Assembly (NCBI RefSeq): GCF_020360975.1 | Contig: NW_025408683.1 | Location: 1,240,001 to 1,304,000 of the forward strand | Length of the DNA stretch: 64,000 nt | Source: Hirsutella rhossiliensis | Taxonomy: Eukaryota; Ascomycota; Sordariomycetes; Hypocreales; Ophiocordycipitaceae | Direction of reading: 5' to 3' | Shown: one piece after another, positions 10,192-25,139 of the stretch | Layout of the letters: each line of letters starts with the position of its first letter | Numbering within the stretch: position 1 is the stretch's first letter | Program-made: the position numbers and the translations under genes | Notes under the pieces: model-generated | Databases searched by the model: none | What the model was told of the DNA's origin: nothing | What the model saw: the letters and a program-made list of their open reading frames with translations, nothing else

Positions 10192-11880
10192 GCATCCCAA
10201 AGGGCCTGCGCACACGGATGCAGCCCTCCCTCTTCCGACACTACCGCCTAGCATCCTCCACCTAACCCAAACGATGCCTCGACGGCAAAGAAAAGTCGAG
10301 CGATGCAGCCTCGATCCTCCTCGGGAAGGGGGTTGGATTGGGGGCGGGTGCTGATTGTATGATAATCAACAATCCCTGCTAGCCGTTGCTGACGCCAGAC
10401 AACCGGGCCCTCTCTTCCACCCAATCGAGCATGGGCATACGATACACGTTGTGCCATGACGGCAAAGGTCCCTTGGGATCGGTACTGGTGTAGCACGTGT
10501 AACGGCGGGATTGAACACAAGACACAAGACCGCGAGCAGTTTGTTTCCGGCCGCGTGATCACAGGGTTAAGGGAAAAGACGGTAGTAAAGTTGCCATGTC
10601 GCGCTGAAATCCGACATAAATGTATGACAAAAAGCTGCTCGGGCATTTCGGCTGAACTGGCGCTGTACAGTACAGTTATGCCTGTATTCTGCATGTTGCC
10701 AGCGTCACCCGACCAAGCCGCCTTGTCATTCGCCCTCTTACTTTTCTTCGAGACGTCAAACTCTTTCCTGGCGATTTTACTGATGAGCATCAAGGGACAG
10801 CATTGATAGCGAATTGATCACGATGGGCGCAGGGGGTGAAACTCCCACGATCTCGTCCCCAAGCCATTCATGACACGGCGCACAAGCTATTCGGCACATT
10901 ATTAACACATATATTATATGCCACCGGAAGGAGAGCTGGCGAGCTGTGACGGAAATCCCCCCCTTCTCGGCTGATGGCACCCTCGGCTTTTGTCGAAAGG
11001 ACTCAAAGTGCAGGGCCCCTCTCAGCTGGGAAGCAAGGGGCGCGCTGCTGCCGTGACTGGGCAATGGGACCTTCAGTACCAACCGTATATAGCCAATAAT
11101 AGTGACATGGACAGCGTTTCGCCACATCTGTGCAACCAGGTGCTCCCCCGGCCCTTCGGCAGCTCCCTGTCCGGGGCTCAACGCACGCACAAGCAGTCAT
11201 ATCCACCGATCTGCTGGGACTAGGGTCAGCAAGCGGCAAAGATGGGGATCTGCAAGAAAAAATGAAGCGCGGCAGCAGCTGGGGGCTAGAGAGGGATGAG
11301 CATCCACGGTTCGCGCGCATCCGCACCGTCACAGCTTTCATGCTGGAACAAGACTTTGTTCCTCGCGCGAGGAAAAGGAACTATTGTCTCGAGTTCCAAA
11401 TCCAGACTGTGGAAAAAGCAACGACAGCAAGGCGGAGATGAAGCGGCACCAGGTTACATGCATCATGCCTTGGATGTGTAATTCCTGCACAGTACGATCT
11501 GTCCAGCACCTAGAACAGACGCCTGTGGCCTCAGAGCAAGACATGCGTTGAGCTTGGTGACCCACGCTTTAGGGAGAACGCGAGTTGACCGGTCTCATGG
11601 CTTCTACGCGTGCCCCAGCCCTCTTCAATATTACATGTAGATGAAGGAACACAAATGATACACTCGGCAGAGACACGGGCAACTACCAGAATTGACAGGC
11701 AAGTAGAAACTTGGTTCCAGATTTCCAGAAAGCCTTTGTGTTTCATATGTACATACGCAGTATCCTGAATGAATGTTGCACAAAAACATGGCTTCCGCTT
11801 TACAACTTCAGCACAGCACACTTTTCCGCTCTACATGCCAGATGCTGAATTGGCCGCTGGCCAAGTATGAGCCCACTTGA
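10192..11880. other. Intergenic, MULE to MFS transporter 3' end
   Basis: About 1.7 kb in which I see no supported gene. Open frames such as the 181-codon one on the minus strand at 10248-10793 lack recognisable motifs. This stretch and 5753-6658 would have been continuous before the MULE inserted. Confidence 0.55.
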
Positions 11881-13808
11881 CTACCTTGAGCTGCTGTAAA
11901 GCTCCATCTCCTTTTCAACTGGGGCATCCACGTTCATGTTGAACTCTGATTTGGGGTCGAAGAGGAAGACGGCAGCAATGGCCGCGACGGTCACAAAGCA
12001 CGCCGCAGCAATCCATACGTGCCGAAAAGCCAGTACGTACGTGTCCAGAAGAGCACCACTTGCAGCTTGAATGATTTCTGGCGAGACGCCGGGAATGGAC
12101 TGTAGAGCCGTCTGGTTCCGAGCGCTCAGGGCCCCTATCAAGGGCGCAAGGTTGTCGGAACTCAGGCCCAGCGGCAGCACTGCGCCAGCGATACGCTCGG
12201 ACACATGCCTCATCTCAGAGGTGAAGAGGGCGTTGTAAATGGCAATGCCGATTGTGCCGCCTAGGGACCTGACGCTGATAATGAGACCGCTGGCAATGGC
12301 AATGAGCTGGGGCGGCGTCGACAGCTGGGCCACGGTGACCAACGTGGTCAGGGTCATGCCGAGGGCGAGTCCGAGAAGCACAGGGTAACCCCAGACAGGC
12401 TTGTCCGAGGCCCGAGTTGTCGTGGCCATGCAGGCAAAGAAGGCAACGAAAATGATAAAGGCCAGGACCGTTACCCAGCGCACCCGGCGGGTGATGTCGC
12501 AATACAGGCCGGCTAACACGGCCCCAATCATCGAGCAAATGAGCATGATGCTGTAGCGAACGCCAACCAAAACAGCGTCTGTCTCGTACAAGACGCTCAC
12601 CTAATTTTGCCAAACGACAGATCTCAGCCTCGATGGTGTGTCAAAGAGCGCGTGGGATGACATGGAGCAAGGGAGATGTCGACCGGTGGCATCGATAGGA
12701 AGAGGGGAGAAAACAGATGAAAGCGACAAACCTGAAAGGCAAAATATATATTGGCGGCAAAGAACGCGACGCCTTCGGCAAAGACGCAGAACAAGGCAAT
12801 GGGAAAGTTGCGGTTGCGGGTGAAGAGGCCATGGTGGAACATGCCATCCTTCTTGACCAGGGTTTCGTAGCCCACGAGTATCAGGGCGAGCCCTAGGCCG
12901 ACGGCAAAGGTGGCACTGACATGGGCGTCGGTCCACGGATATGGGTTCTGGGACCAAGACAAGGCGACGCAGAAGAGAACGAGGCCGGCGGCAAGGAGCA
13001 AGTAGCCAATCCAGTCGAGCCTCTTGAGCTTGTCGAGGAAACGACCACGATACTCCCTCTGGACTGCCGTCTCGGGCGGGTTGTAGCCAAAGATACAGAG
13101 CAAAACGGCGGCGACATACCAGGCCATGGTCATGAGCCAGTAGCGGCGGAAGCCGTCCGAGGCGGGATCGTTGGTGCGGTTGAAAGCGCCGCCCAAAAGG
13201 AGGCCCCAGATGCTGCCGAGGCCGTTGGAGACCATGTCGGCAGCCTGGCCCCAAGCGCGCCACCGCCGGGGTAGCACCTCGGACGTGACGGTGTGGAGGA
13301 GGGGCTGAACGCCGAAAGAGATGCCGATGACGCAGAAGCCGGCTATGGCCTGGGCGACGGTCGACGCTCGGGCGACGAGAATGGAGCCTATGGCGCCGGT
13401 GGTGGTCAACGTCACAAGGAACCACTTGCGGCCCCAGTAGTCGGCGGCCTGGGAGACAATGGGGCCCAATACAACGGTGAGGATTGTAACGGGCGCCGAA
13501 AACCAAAGAACCTTGTCGGGGCTGTTGAAGTGGGCGGCAATGGTTTGCCCTTGCTAAAGGAGCGTCAGCTTCCTCTTGTTTGTTCACGAGGGCACACTTA
13601 CAGCGCCGGCGCCGACCAGGTTGACGAGCTGGGCAAGGTAGATGAGGCAGACGGCGCCAACAGCCATGAACGTCTTTGCGTGCAACCGGGGCCGAGGCTT
13701 GTCGATGCTCTCGTCGGCGTCCGAGTGCGACGCCTCGCCGAGGACCGTGGGCGCCTTGATCTCGACTGGCAACTGGCTGCCACTGAAACTGGCTGCGGTG
13801 CTCGCCAT
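11881..13808 (-). CDS. MFS efflux transporter, TRI12-like, 582 aa
   Basis: Major-facilitator membrane pump of the fungal trichothecene-efflux (TRI12) type, which usually has 14 membrane helices and exports toxins, drugs or siderophores. Exons are 13808-13602, 13553-12732 and 12600-11881 with GT-AG introns of 48 and 131 bp, giving 1749 nt with stop. The N-terminal 45 residues are hydrophilic. Helix 1 is in MAVGAVCLIYLAQLVNLVGAGA, split by intron 1. The inter-helix loop SQAADYWGRKW is the MFS signature region. VLPRRWRAWGQAADMVSNG and GLLLGGAFNRTNDP are typical of the TRI12 family. ETAVQREYRGRFLDKLKRLDWIGY forms the central loop, and the charged C-terminal tail ends EKEMELYSSSR. The gene is divergent from the FAD monooxygenase at 15781, about 2 kb away. 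The substrate cannot be read from sequence. Confidence 0.92.
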
Positions 13809-15780
13809 GGCAGGCGAAACCTCCCCAGGCGGCCTGATGTTATGTCGTGACGACGACGATTGGAGAGGAGAAGCCCGTGTCGTTGATTGGGAGATGTAAG
13901 ACGTCTGGGGTCGACGAGTGCAAGGAAGAGGAAGAAGGCAGATGAAACTGCGGGTGAGGAAGAAGGAAGGTGGTTAGTGGTAGCGTGGTTGCCCTAATAA
14001 ATCATTGTTGAATTTGATGGCTTGGATTGACTTGGAAGGCACGGCTCAGCTCACACACTCGATCGGCAGGTGCAGGATCGAAGAATTATCGAGTTCGTCA
14101 AGCCACTCTTTTGTACGGAGAATAGAATGAAGGGAAGTTTCATCTACATAAATCGTCCTCGGGCCCGGCCGGACACTCGCACTCTGTCGCCGAGAGCACC
14201 TTAAGCAGCGGGCGCGCCGCCCAACGACTGGCCTGCCTCGGGGATGCGCATCCCCCTCGAGCAAGGCACTCCGCACTGCAAGAACGTAACCACCTACAGT
14301 GATGGATCAACAAGGTGATTGGTCTTGCATCCCTGTCGGCACGTGCACGGGTGTGCGGGACGCGGCTGGATGAGACGGAGCTTTGGCATAAGATCTTGCG
14401 ATTCGAGCCTCAAGGGGAGGAAAAAAATACGCCCCCTTACCCCCTCCCCACACCAAAATCTCCACTGCAAAAGGTGTATTGAGGGGGGGCATGGTTTTCT
14501 TCGCACTGCATAAGCCTCTACGATTAAGGCGTGGCATCGCCAGCAACCGGCTGTGTGCAGGGCGCAGGGACATGCAGGAGTACTCAGACATTGGATGGCC
14601 CGTGTACCTACTTGGGCTCAGTTCCTTTGACAACCTCTTCGTCAACCGTTTCAATCGTTGCTAGGCGGGAGAGTTAACGCATGGAGGCTTGGCTGAGCTC
14701 CAACGCAGTCTAGGAAGCCAGAATGGAGTCTAGGTCCAGTCGGGGGAAACAAAAACAAGACTGACGGAGAGACATTTGGCTCGTAGTTAAGCATGTTCAA
14801 TTCGATGCTCGAGCCCGAGAGAGGATCAACCTGGCCTTCATACTCCGTACCTGATATCAAATTATCGAACTACTCAAAACACTGCATTGCCACATCGGGC
14901 AGGTTTGATCCAACGATCCACAGGTTATACAATGACCCCGCCAGGCAATATGTCTTGGCCCCTGCCCAGGCGAGTTTTCTCTGCTTGCTTCGTTGGCATT
15001 CACTAATTCAGGGTCAGACTTTGGCAAATTTCCCATGCGGGAACTGTCACGAGACTATAACCGTGCAGCACACCGTGGAAAGGGGGAACGAGCGATGAAA
15101 AGGGAAGCGGAAGCATCATCCTAAAACTTGTCGCCACTCGGGGTTGACTCGAGATCCGTCAGTGTCAAAAGGAAAGAAAAGCGTCCACGGCGAAAAACAA
15201 GCAATGGCTGGTCCGATCAGTCACAATCCCGGATTCGAGAGGCATAAAAAGGGGCACACACGCCTTTACTGTACAGTACGGATACTTCGTATGAAGTACG
15301 GTGAATTACACCATCACCAAGCAAACCGAGGCTCTAAAAAAGCCTCGCTTTAGGAACACGTGGATCCCCAAGCGCCGGCCTTCTGGCGCCTGGCCCTTTC
15401 GTTGTACGTAGTTATCTTGTACCAACGGCGATTCCTGCAGGGCCGAGCCGGCTGGGGTCCTTCTCCACCGCTCTGTGCCGCCCTGCCCTGCTCGTGGGCG
15501 CTTGCAACCTAGGAAGGCAATCAATCCAGCTCAAGTTCTCGATTTCGCTTGTTCTCTTTGTTATTGCCCTCTGTCTTTGCCAATGTCGTGTTGAGCACAT
15601 ATACCCGTTCACAAGCACATACGGCTAAGGACGGAGGAAAGTAAACTGCCGATTGCTCGTCATCCTCCGCGCACAGCCGGATAGACTCATATGTGCCGTA
15701 AGAAGCCGAGCCTCCTTGCCAGTCAGACTCTACGTTGATGATATCCGCTCCTTACGAACGCATCACCCATGTGCGCCGCC
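13809..15780. promoter_or_regulatory. Divergent intergenic region between MFS pump and FAD monooxygenase
   Basis: About 2 kb separates the start codons of two divergent genes, so promoters of both should lie here. No gene was recognised. At 15268-15303 there is a compact run of palindromes (TACTGTACAGTA, then TACTTC..GAAGTA), which may be a MITE remnant or a binding site. The assignment as a shared regulatory region is an inference from gene orientation only. Confidence 0.45.
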
Positions 15781-17598
15781 ATGCTTAATGTCATCGTCGT
15801 CGGCGCCGGAATCGCCGGCCTTTCTGCCGCCATCTCTCTCCGCAGAGCGGGCCACAGTGTTCACGTGTATGAACGGTCTTCCTTCAACAACGAAATCGGG
15901 GCGGCCATTAATATTCCTCCAAACGCCACCCGCTTCCTGACGGCGTGGGGACTCGACCCATCGCGGTGGCGCTTTGTTCCGGCGCGCCGCATCACCTTCA
16001 TCGACCCAGTCACCCTCAAAGCTACGGTTAACATGCCGGCTGACACAATGGCCATGACGGTCGGCGGCGCGGCTCTCTACTATGCTCACCGAGTCGATCT
16101 TCACAACGCACTCAAATGGTTGGCTGTGCGGGAAGACGGGCCCGGCTCGCCAGTTACGATCCATCTGGGGTCCCAGGTGGTTGGCTATGTACGTAGGAGC
16201 TCCTCATCTTCGCCATGCAGCGGCAACACCGGGATTGTATGTATCCAAGGCGGCGGCGGAACTACGCTTACCTGAAAGCGCCTCGCATCTGATTCCAGGA
16301 TCCGTCCCAGCCATCCATCTTCCTTGAAGGAGGCAAAGAAGTTTGCGGCGACATCGTTGTCGGTGCAGACGGTGTCCATTCGTGTGCTGCCGAGACCGTC
16401 ATGGGCCACGAGAACCAGCCTGTAGCGCCAGTACACTCCAATTACTGCTATCGCTTCCTCATTCCCGCTGCTACGCTCGACGAGGATCCAGGAACACGGT
16501 TTTGGAACGAGCAACGAGACGGCTGGACTCGCTTATTTGTACACAATGACACCAAACGGAGGATGGTCGTCTATCCATGCCGAGAGTACGCATCCCTGAA
16601 AGCTCAACCCCATTTCCCCTGCTTCCTGTCAATGACAGGATGCTCACGCTCCGGCAGCAACACCATCCATAACTTCGTCGGGTTATTCTTTGACGAAGAC
16701 ATGGAGTCGGACACTCGAGAGGGTGAGTCATTTCTTCCCCCGTCGCACGGCCAATCTTCTCAGCTTTCCACATCGCATTTGCTGGGGTCAAACTCACATA
16801 TGCTCACCATCGGCTCGCATACACATGTAGATTGGCAGGAGGGCGTCGACATCTCTGAAGTTCTCGCAAGGTTCTCCGACTTTAACCCCAGGCTTCTCAA
16901 AGTCATGAGGTCAGTGAGACGAGGCCCAAGTCTGGGAGACTTTGACAGAGGAAACACTGACACGGGTACAGCAAGGCAACCCACGCGAAGCAATGGCCAC
17001 TGCTCTACCGCCATCCCCTGTCCACTTGGCGCAAGGGCCGCTTGGTCCTGGCCGGTGACTCGGCCCATCCTATGCTTCCTCGTACGTCGAACCCCGAGCG
17101 TTCTCCTGCGCGTTTACACCATCCGATTGGCAGAACTGGGACTATTTGCTCATCAGATCTCGAGTAGACCAGGCACAGGGCGGAGCCCAGGGCCTCAAAG
17201 ATGGACTCGCGCTGGGCGTCACGCTTCACGGCGCGTCCAGCCCGGAGGAGATTGAAAAGCGGCTCGAAATCTACGAGCGCGTGCGACGCCACAGAGCGAG
17301 CGTCGTCCAAATTTTGAGCAACGTTGGGCAAGACCAGATCGAGCTTCTCGGCGACGAACTGCGCCAGTACCTGAGGGGGGACGAAATACCTAGTCAGTCC
17401 GCCCCAGCATGAAACCTGCCCATGAGCCTTGACATAAGTAACCACGTCGGCGAAACAGCAAATCCAGCGGATATCTACAAGTACAACTTTGGCTTCGACG
17501 TCGTCAGGGCCGCACTCGCTGCGATGGAGGAGTATGACCCAAAGTTTCGACTACCCCCGGACTTTTTTGAGAGTGAGGTGCCCGGCATTCCGACTTAG
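15781..17598 (+). CDS. FAD-dependent aromatic monooxygenase (salicylate-hydroxylase-like), 445 aa
   Basis: Class A flavin monooxygenase that would hydroxylate an aromatic substrate using NAD(P)H and oxygen. Exons are 15781-16188, 16299-16585, 16658-16722, 16831-16909, 16972-17081, 17168-17396 and 17439-17598. The FAD motif [19 protein letters not shown] sits at residues 6-24. VVGADGVHS is the DG motif, and [13 protein letters not shown] is the GD motif that binds the FAD ribityl chain, followed by [13 protein letters not shown]. Met at 15781 has a good Kozak context (GCCGCCATG) and sits beside the FAD motif; an in-frame Met at 15769 adds four residues. Six introns make it the most interrupted gene here. 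The last intron is the weakest call: a 42 bp intron (17397-17438) keeps a family-typical segment, while a 72 bp alternative (17367-17438) has a better donor and also keeps frame. It is divergent from the efflux pump. Confidence 0.88.
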
Positions 17599-18869
17599 TG
17601 CCGGCGTCTATAGAGGTGGCGAGCAGGACGAGATGTAATGATGTCGATTCTGGAAGTCCTATCCTAAACTCACCCACTATGTGCATTTACGAACAGCTTT
17701 CGTCTGGAGCTATAAACACTGGAACGGCACGGCTCGTAGACGATGTATGGAAGACGGATAAGACAAGCGCAGCCGCACTCGTCTATGAAGTTGAGCCCTG
17801 ATCCGTGTCGAGACAACTGGAGGCAACATGGGTAGCTGCATGCGGGCAGTGAGCGAATAGGTATCAGGAAGAGGAAAGGGGGGGAGGGAGGAAGAGGGCA
17901 TTTGAGTAAGTCTTCTGGGAAGAGTGGAGGAACGTTGCACATTTTATATATAAGGAGAGAATAAAAGAGACTGCTGTCAAATCGAATTTTCGTCTTCTCG
18001 GGTGAATGGCGAGGCTGGGGGTTGAGAGGGATAGGGGGGCGGGACAGGTAGGGACCTCAACAAAGGGGCTACTGTGAGAACTGTCTGCTCTCGACGGGTA
18101 GGCGGCTTTGTCTTGCCAAAATACGGCCAACGAGTAGAGCTAGAGTTCTGGTTCCAATCCCGGGAGGCGAGATTAGCTACATCGTACATCGGCTGCATTT
18201 TCCGCTAATCGTGAAACAGGCGCGACTCCACGACGAAAAACCGGGAATATTGGGAATAACATTCGCGTCGACCATTCTTAACCTGTCCACCCCTCGAACG
18301 CGGAAGCTGAAGTCCAAGACAGCCGTTGGGTTCTCATCGGACCCAGTGCGACGCGTGTAAGGAGCGTCGTGACCACACGCTTCCATTTCCATGATGTCGA
18401 GTGTGACGCTAGACGACTTTGTGCTCCTCCCAGGCTAGTTGTCGTGGAATCTGGCGACACAGGTGTTATTTACCTCGCGAGTAGCAGTCTGAGTCCTAAT
18501 TGACACCCTGCAACATTGCCTGCGTGTCCCTGGCTGCCTCTCCATCGGAATTTGTGCCGGATTCAGCGTTTCAAAGTTGATGATGCGCGTGCGGCGGAGG
18601 CATCGACGGCCTCTCTGGCAACGACTCCAGTGCGGTGAAAGCATCCGGTCTTGCTTGCAAATGCTCCACTTGGAGGGTGTCAATAGCAGAGGCTTGGCTA
18701 ATGACGCAGGGGCAGGATGGCTAAGTTTTGTGACTGACAGTGAAGTAGCCCGGTCCATCGACCCGGGAAACCCCACGCAGGAAAGGTGCAGATGCGATGT
18801 TCTGCCAACATGTATTATGCTGGAATTCTGTACATGACCAGATCCGGCAGATGGCCGGGAATTCCTTCC
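17599..18869. other. Intergenic between convergent FAD monooxygenase and kelch gene
   Basis: About 1.3 kb holding the 3' flanks of two convergent genes. No intact gene was seen. Around 18344-18375 a short plus-frame stretch reads CDACKERR, resembling the first half of a Zn2Cys6 binuclear cluster, but it is bounded by stops and is not called as a gene. Confidence 0.5.
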
Positions 18870-20969
18870 TTACTGGTGTAGCTCGTTGACGTCCTGCTGG
18901 GTGGGGAGCTCGCTGACGACACGGAAACTGCCGTCCTGCTGTGTGCAGGGCTCGGGAGACGACAGTCCGGGAGCGGACCCCGTAACCCAAGTTCCCGTGG
19001 ACATTTGCGGGCTGGCCATGCTCGGCGCCCCGGCCTTGCTGCCACCACCGCTGCACGAAAACTGCGTCATTCCTGACTGGCGCCTCTCCTCCTGACGGTG
19101 GGCAACCATCTTACCGATGAGGAACCAAAGAAACAGCACGAGCACTAAACCCGCGGCCCCGCCAATGGCGATGCCAACGATGGCGCCGGTGGAGAGCGCC
19201 GGTCCCGGAGGCGGCGTTGACGAGTTGGTCGGGCCGGGGACGTGGCGGGTCGGAGAACGTGGCGGGATCGATGGTCTCCGCTCCAGCAGGTCCTGGAGGG
19301 GCTTGTTGCCCGAGTCAAATCCGGCCTTGGGTCCCACGCGCGTCGCGCCACCGTACTTATTCCCACCAACGACGTTATAGACGTCAATAGGGACGACGTT
19401 GCTGGTGACGTTGGGGTCGGGCACTGCCCAGTATGTCTGGTCATCGCCGGCGTTCTGGTTCGTCCCCGTCCAAAAGCTATGTTGCGCCCATGCCGTGACC
19501 CCGAGGTCGCATTTATCAGTGTCCGTGTAGGTGCCACCGATGACGAAGAGTTGCGACATCGACTTAACCATGTTGCAGGAAGAACTATAGTGGCCATCAG
19601 GCAGCGTGACGTTTCCATGGTGATCAGGGTAGGCCTTCACCCAGATGAATGAGGGGAGGGTCAAGATGTATATGTCGTTGAATGAGGTTGCGTTAACAGC
19701 CGGGGGCGGCACACTCAGGCCCCCCCAGAGGTAGCTTTTTTGTTAGTTAATACTGAGACTTGTGTGATTGAGAAGTCATTAGCACTTACATGTTGAAGCT
19801 TGATCTATCGGGGGCCCAGGCCACGTCAATACAAAATTGGCGTCTATTTTGTGGGATCTCTCCAGTTGCCGTCTGAATCGACCATGAGTTGCCCGCGGCA
19901 TCAAACACAAAGACCTTGTCAAGTGGTTGGGGAGCTGCCGTGCCATTACCATATGGACTGACAATACCCCCCATGTATACAAGCAGTCCATAGGTATCGC
20001 CCGCCGGGATCCATACCATTGCACCTTCGGCTCTCGGGTTTTTGTCCGGACCAGCTGCCTGGGCGAATGTGTCTGTATCGTAGGCATACGTGTAGAATCT
20101 CGAGCTCATTGTTCGCTGTTGAGTCCATCCACTCATGGAGGCATTGCTTATCCACCCTCCATAGTAATAACCCATTCCGGTTTCCGATACACCGACTCCG
20201 GCTCCATAGGAGGCAATCTCTGGCGGGGGTGCAATTCTAGGCGGTCCGAAGTCATCCCACTTGTCGTAAAGAATATCATAGCTTAACAAGTGGTAGGGCT
20301 CTTGTGCAAACCCGACAGTCCACTCGCCGCCATAGAGGTAGAATCTCTTGTTAACAGCATCACCCCATAGAACCCCACCAGATACTGTTGGAATGCTGCA
20401 AATGTCGGCGTTAGTATATCCTTCCAATTGATGAACCTGGAGTATAGGCTACATGATAGGTATCTATAGAATAGATCCGGCTTCTGTAAATGCAGTAATT
20501 CACACCCCGAGAGTTGACTTGCCTGTCGTTCTTGTTTAAGGTGATGTTCAGATCGGGCCAATAATCACCGCCTCTCTTTATAAGGCTATTGAGATCGTGA
20601 TATCCTAACCAGGTATCTTCATTGCCGGGTTAGCCAAGGTTTTTATCATTCCATTCCGATATGATTTTTCGTTAAAACTATTGCCACCTCTATCGGGTTA
20701 AAAGTTGACTTACTGGAATAATTTACGTGATCGTCTTGAAAGTCGTCGAAATTCACCCAGCCACCATCGATATATAGCTTGTCATCGATGACTGTCGTCT
20801 GCTGTGCGAATCTCCGACAGAGGTTATCTCTGGGATTTTTGGCAGAAACCCAATGGACGACGAACGCCAGCAGGGTCAACAAACGTTGCTTTCGGCGGCC
20901 CAGCCATGAGTGCGGACGGGTCGGGCTCGGCATCGACCCGACAGGACCTACTGCCAGAGAGTCCATCAC
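18870..20969 (-). CDS. Kelch-repeat protein with C-terminal transmembrane helix, 606 aa
   Basis: Predicted surface or secretory-pathway protein with a kelch beta-propeller and one membrane anchor. Exons are 20969-20714, 20616-20523, 20395-19790 and 19734-18870, totalling 1821 nt with stop. Residues about 29-43 (LLTLLAFVVHWVSA) look like a signal peptide or anchor. The propeller blades end in Gly-Gly doublets: LYIDGGW, FYLYGGE, YYYGGW, VYMGGI, YLWGGL and FVIGGTY. A Pro/Ser/Thr-rich stalk precedes the helix GAIVGIAIGGAAGLVLVLFL at about residues 475-494, followed by a basic stop-transfer (KMVAHRQEERR) and a cytosolic tail of about 100 residues. Intron 2 (20522-20396) uses a GC donor with the best GC consensus, AG|GCAAGT, and has a TACTAAC branch point. 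The start could equally be the Met at 20933, closer to the signal sequence. Function is unknown; the family is common in moulds. Confidence 0.88.
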
Positions 20970-21098
20970 TAACTCTCGTTGAAGCTATGAAGGAGAAATT
21001 GCGTGCGGACTCAGTTGAGAGGAGCAGCACAGGCACAATATTGGGCAAGTGGCGGAGCCCAAGCTTATTTGGACTCACACTTTTGTCTCGACTTTCCC

Positions 21099-21374
21099 TT
21101 AGCGCCGCACTACACCGCCGCCACCCAATTTTGGTTCGCGCGTCCGGCACACGTCGGGACAGCGCCTTTATTTACTTCGTACAACGGAGTACGCCGTAAT
21201 TACAGGGCACCCAATTAACAGAGTATTAATCTCACCTTACTTCGTAGCTATTGGTATCTATATAGGTCCTTTATCGAAGTACTTATTCGGAGTACAAGGC
21301 GAAGACTCTTTTGTGCCGTGCCCTTGCATTAAAATGGTGTTGGGGGCGGCTGGGGCGGCGTAGTGCGGCGCCAA
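21099..21374. mobile_element. MITE-like element, about 276 bp
   Basis: The two ends form an imperfect inverted repeat. The outer 21 bases match at 19 positions (TTAGCGCCGCACTAC on the left, TTGGCGCCGCACTAC in the reverse complement of the right). Looser inverted similarity continues inward for about 60-70 bases, including CCCAATTTT against AAAATGGTGTTGGG. There is no coding capacity. The interior has several TACTTCGTA / GGAGTAC words often seen in fungal MITEs. I could not identify a clean target duplication, so exact borders are uncertain. It lies about 130 bp upstream of the kelch gene start. Confidence 0.6.
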
Positions 21375-24655
<3,281 letters not shown>

Positions 24656-24790
24656 GCGTTGAGTCGAGGGCATGTGCATCCATGGGCGACGGCAAGGATT
24701 CAAACCGCCCAATTCAATCCACTGAAGGCTTCTCTCGAACAGGGGTTAGAGAACGTATATGGAAGTGATCAGGGGCAATATGATTAATAT

Positions 24791-24796
24791 AATAAA
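24791..24796 (+). promoter_or_regulatory. Possible polyadenylation signal of the GH20 gene
   Basis: AATAAA lies about 136 bases after the stop codon, at a reasonable distance for a fungal 3' untranslated region. The region is AT-rich, so a chance match is possible. Confidence 0.4.
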
Positions 24797-24849
24797 GATG
24801 TATGCCCTCCTCTAGCTATATAAGATCTAATAGGGTATTTATATATAAA

Positions 24850-25100
24850 TTGTCACGACACAACAAGGGTCACAGTGGGCCATAGACCAATGTGTAGGAA
24901 TGGAGGTTGGGCCCACGCTGACACGCACCCACAGGGCGCTCCCCCCTTATCCCTAGAAGTGGCGTTGATGCCCTCGCCGCATCCGGAGACACTCAATGCG
25001 GTAGTCAACCTATAGGATGCTAAGAAAGTTACTCGATAGATCCGGGTAATCGTAAGCAGCTAGATTAGTAGGGAAACCTATTCCCCCCCGCACTTTATAT
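24850..25100. other. Junction between unique sequence and the RIP-degraded block; possible LTR start
   Basis: From 24859 the sequence GTCACGACACAACAAGGG resembles the start of a fungal LTR (TGTCACGAC type). The next ~150 bases keep normal CpA and TpG, then after about 25020 the composition changes abruptly to the RIP type. I could not find a partner LTR in the window, so the LTR reading is tentative. Confidence 0.3.
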
Positions 25101-25139
25101 ATATATATATAGTTATACCTATAGACTCTATCTTTTAAA

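Noticed and set aside
10248..10793. 181-codon open frame on the minus strand
   Set aside because: No motif, odd composition and no intron or homology clues; treated as chance.
18340..18440. CDACKERR-like half of a Zn2Cys6 zinc cluster on the plus strand
   Set aside because: The frame is closed by stops on both sides, the remaining cysteine spacing does not fit, and no start codon or downstream domain is present. At best a relic.
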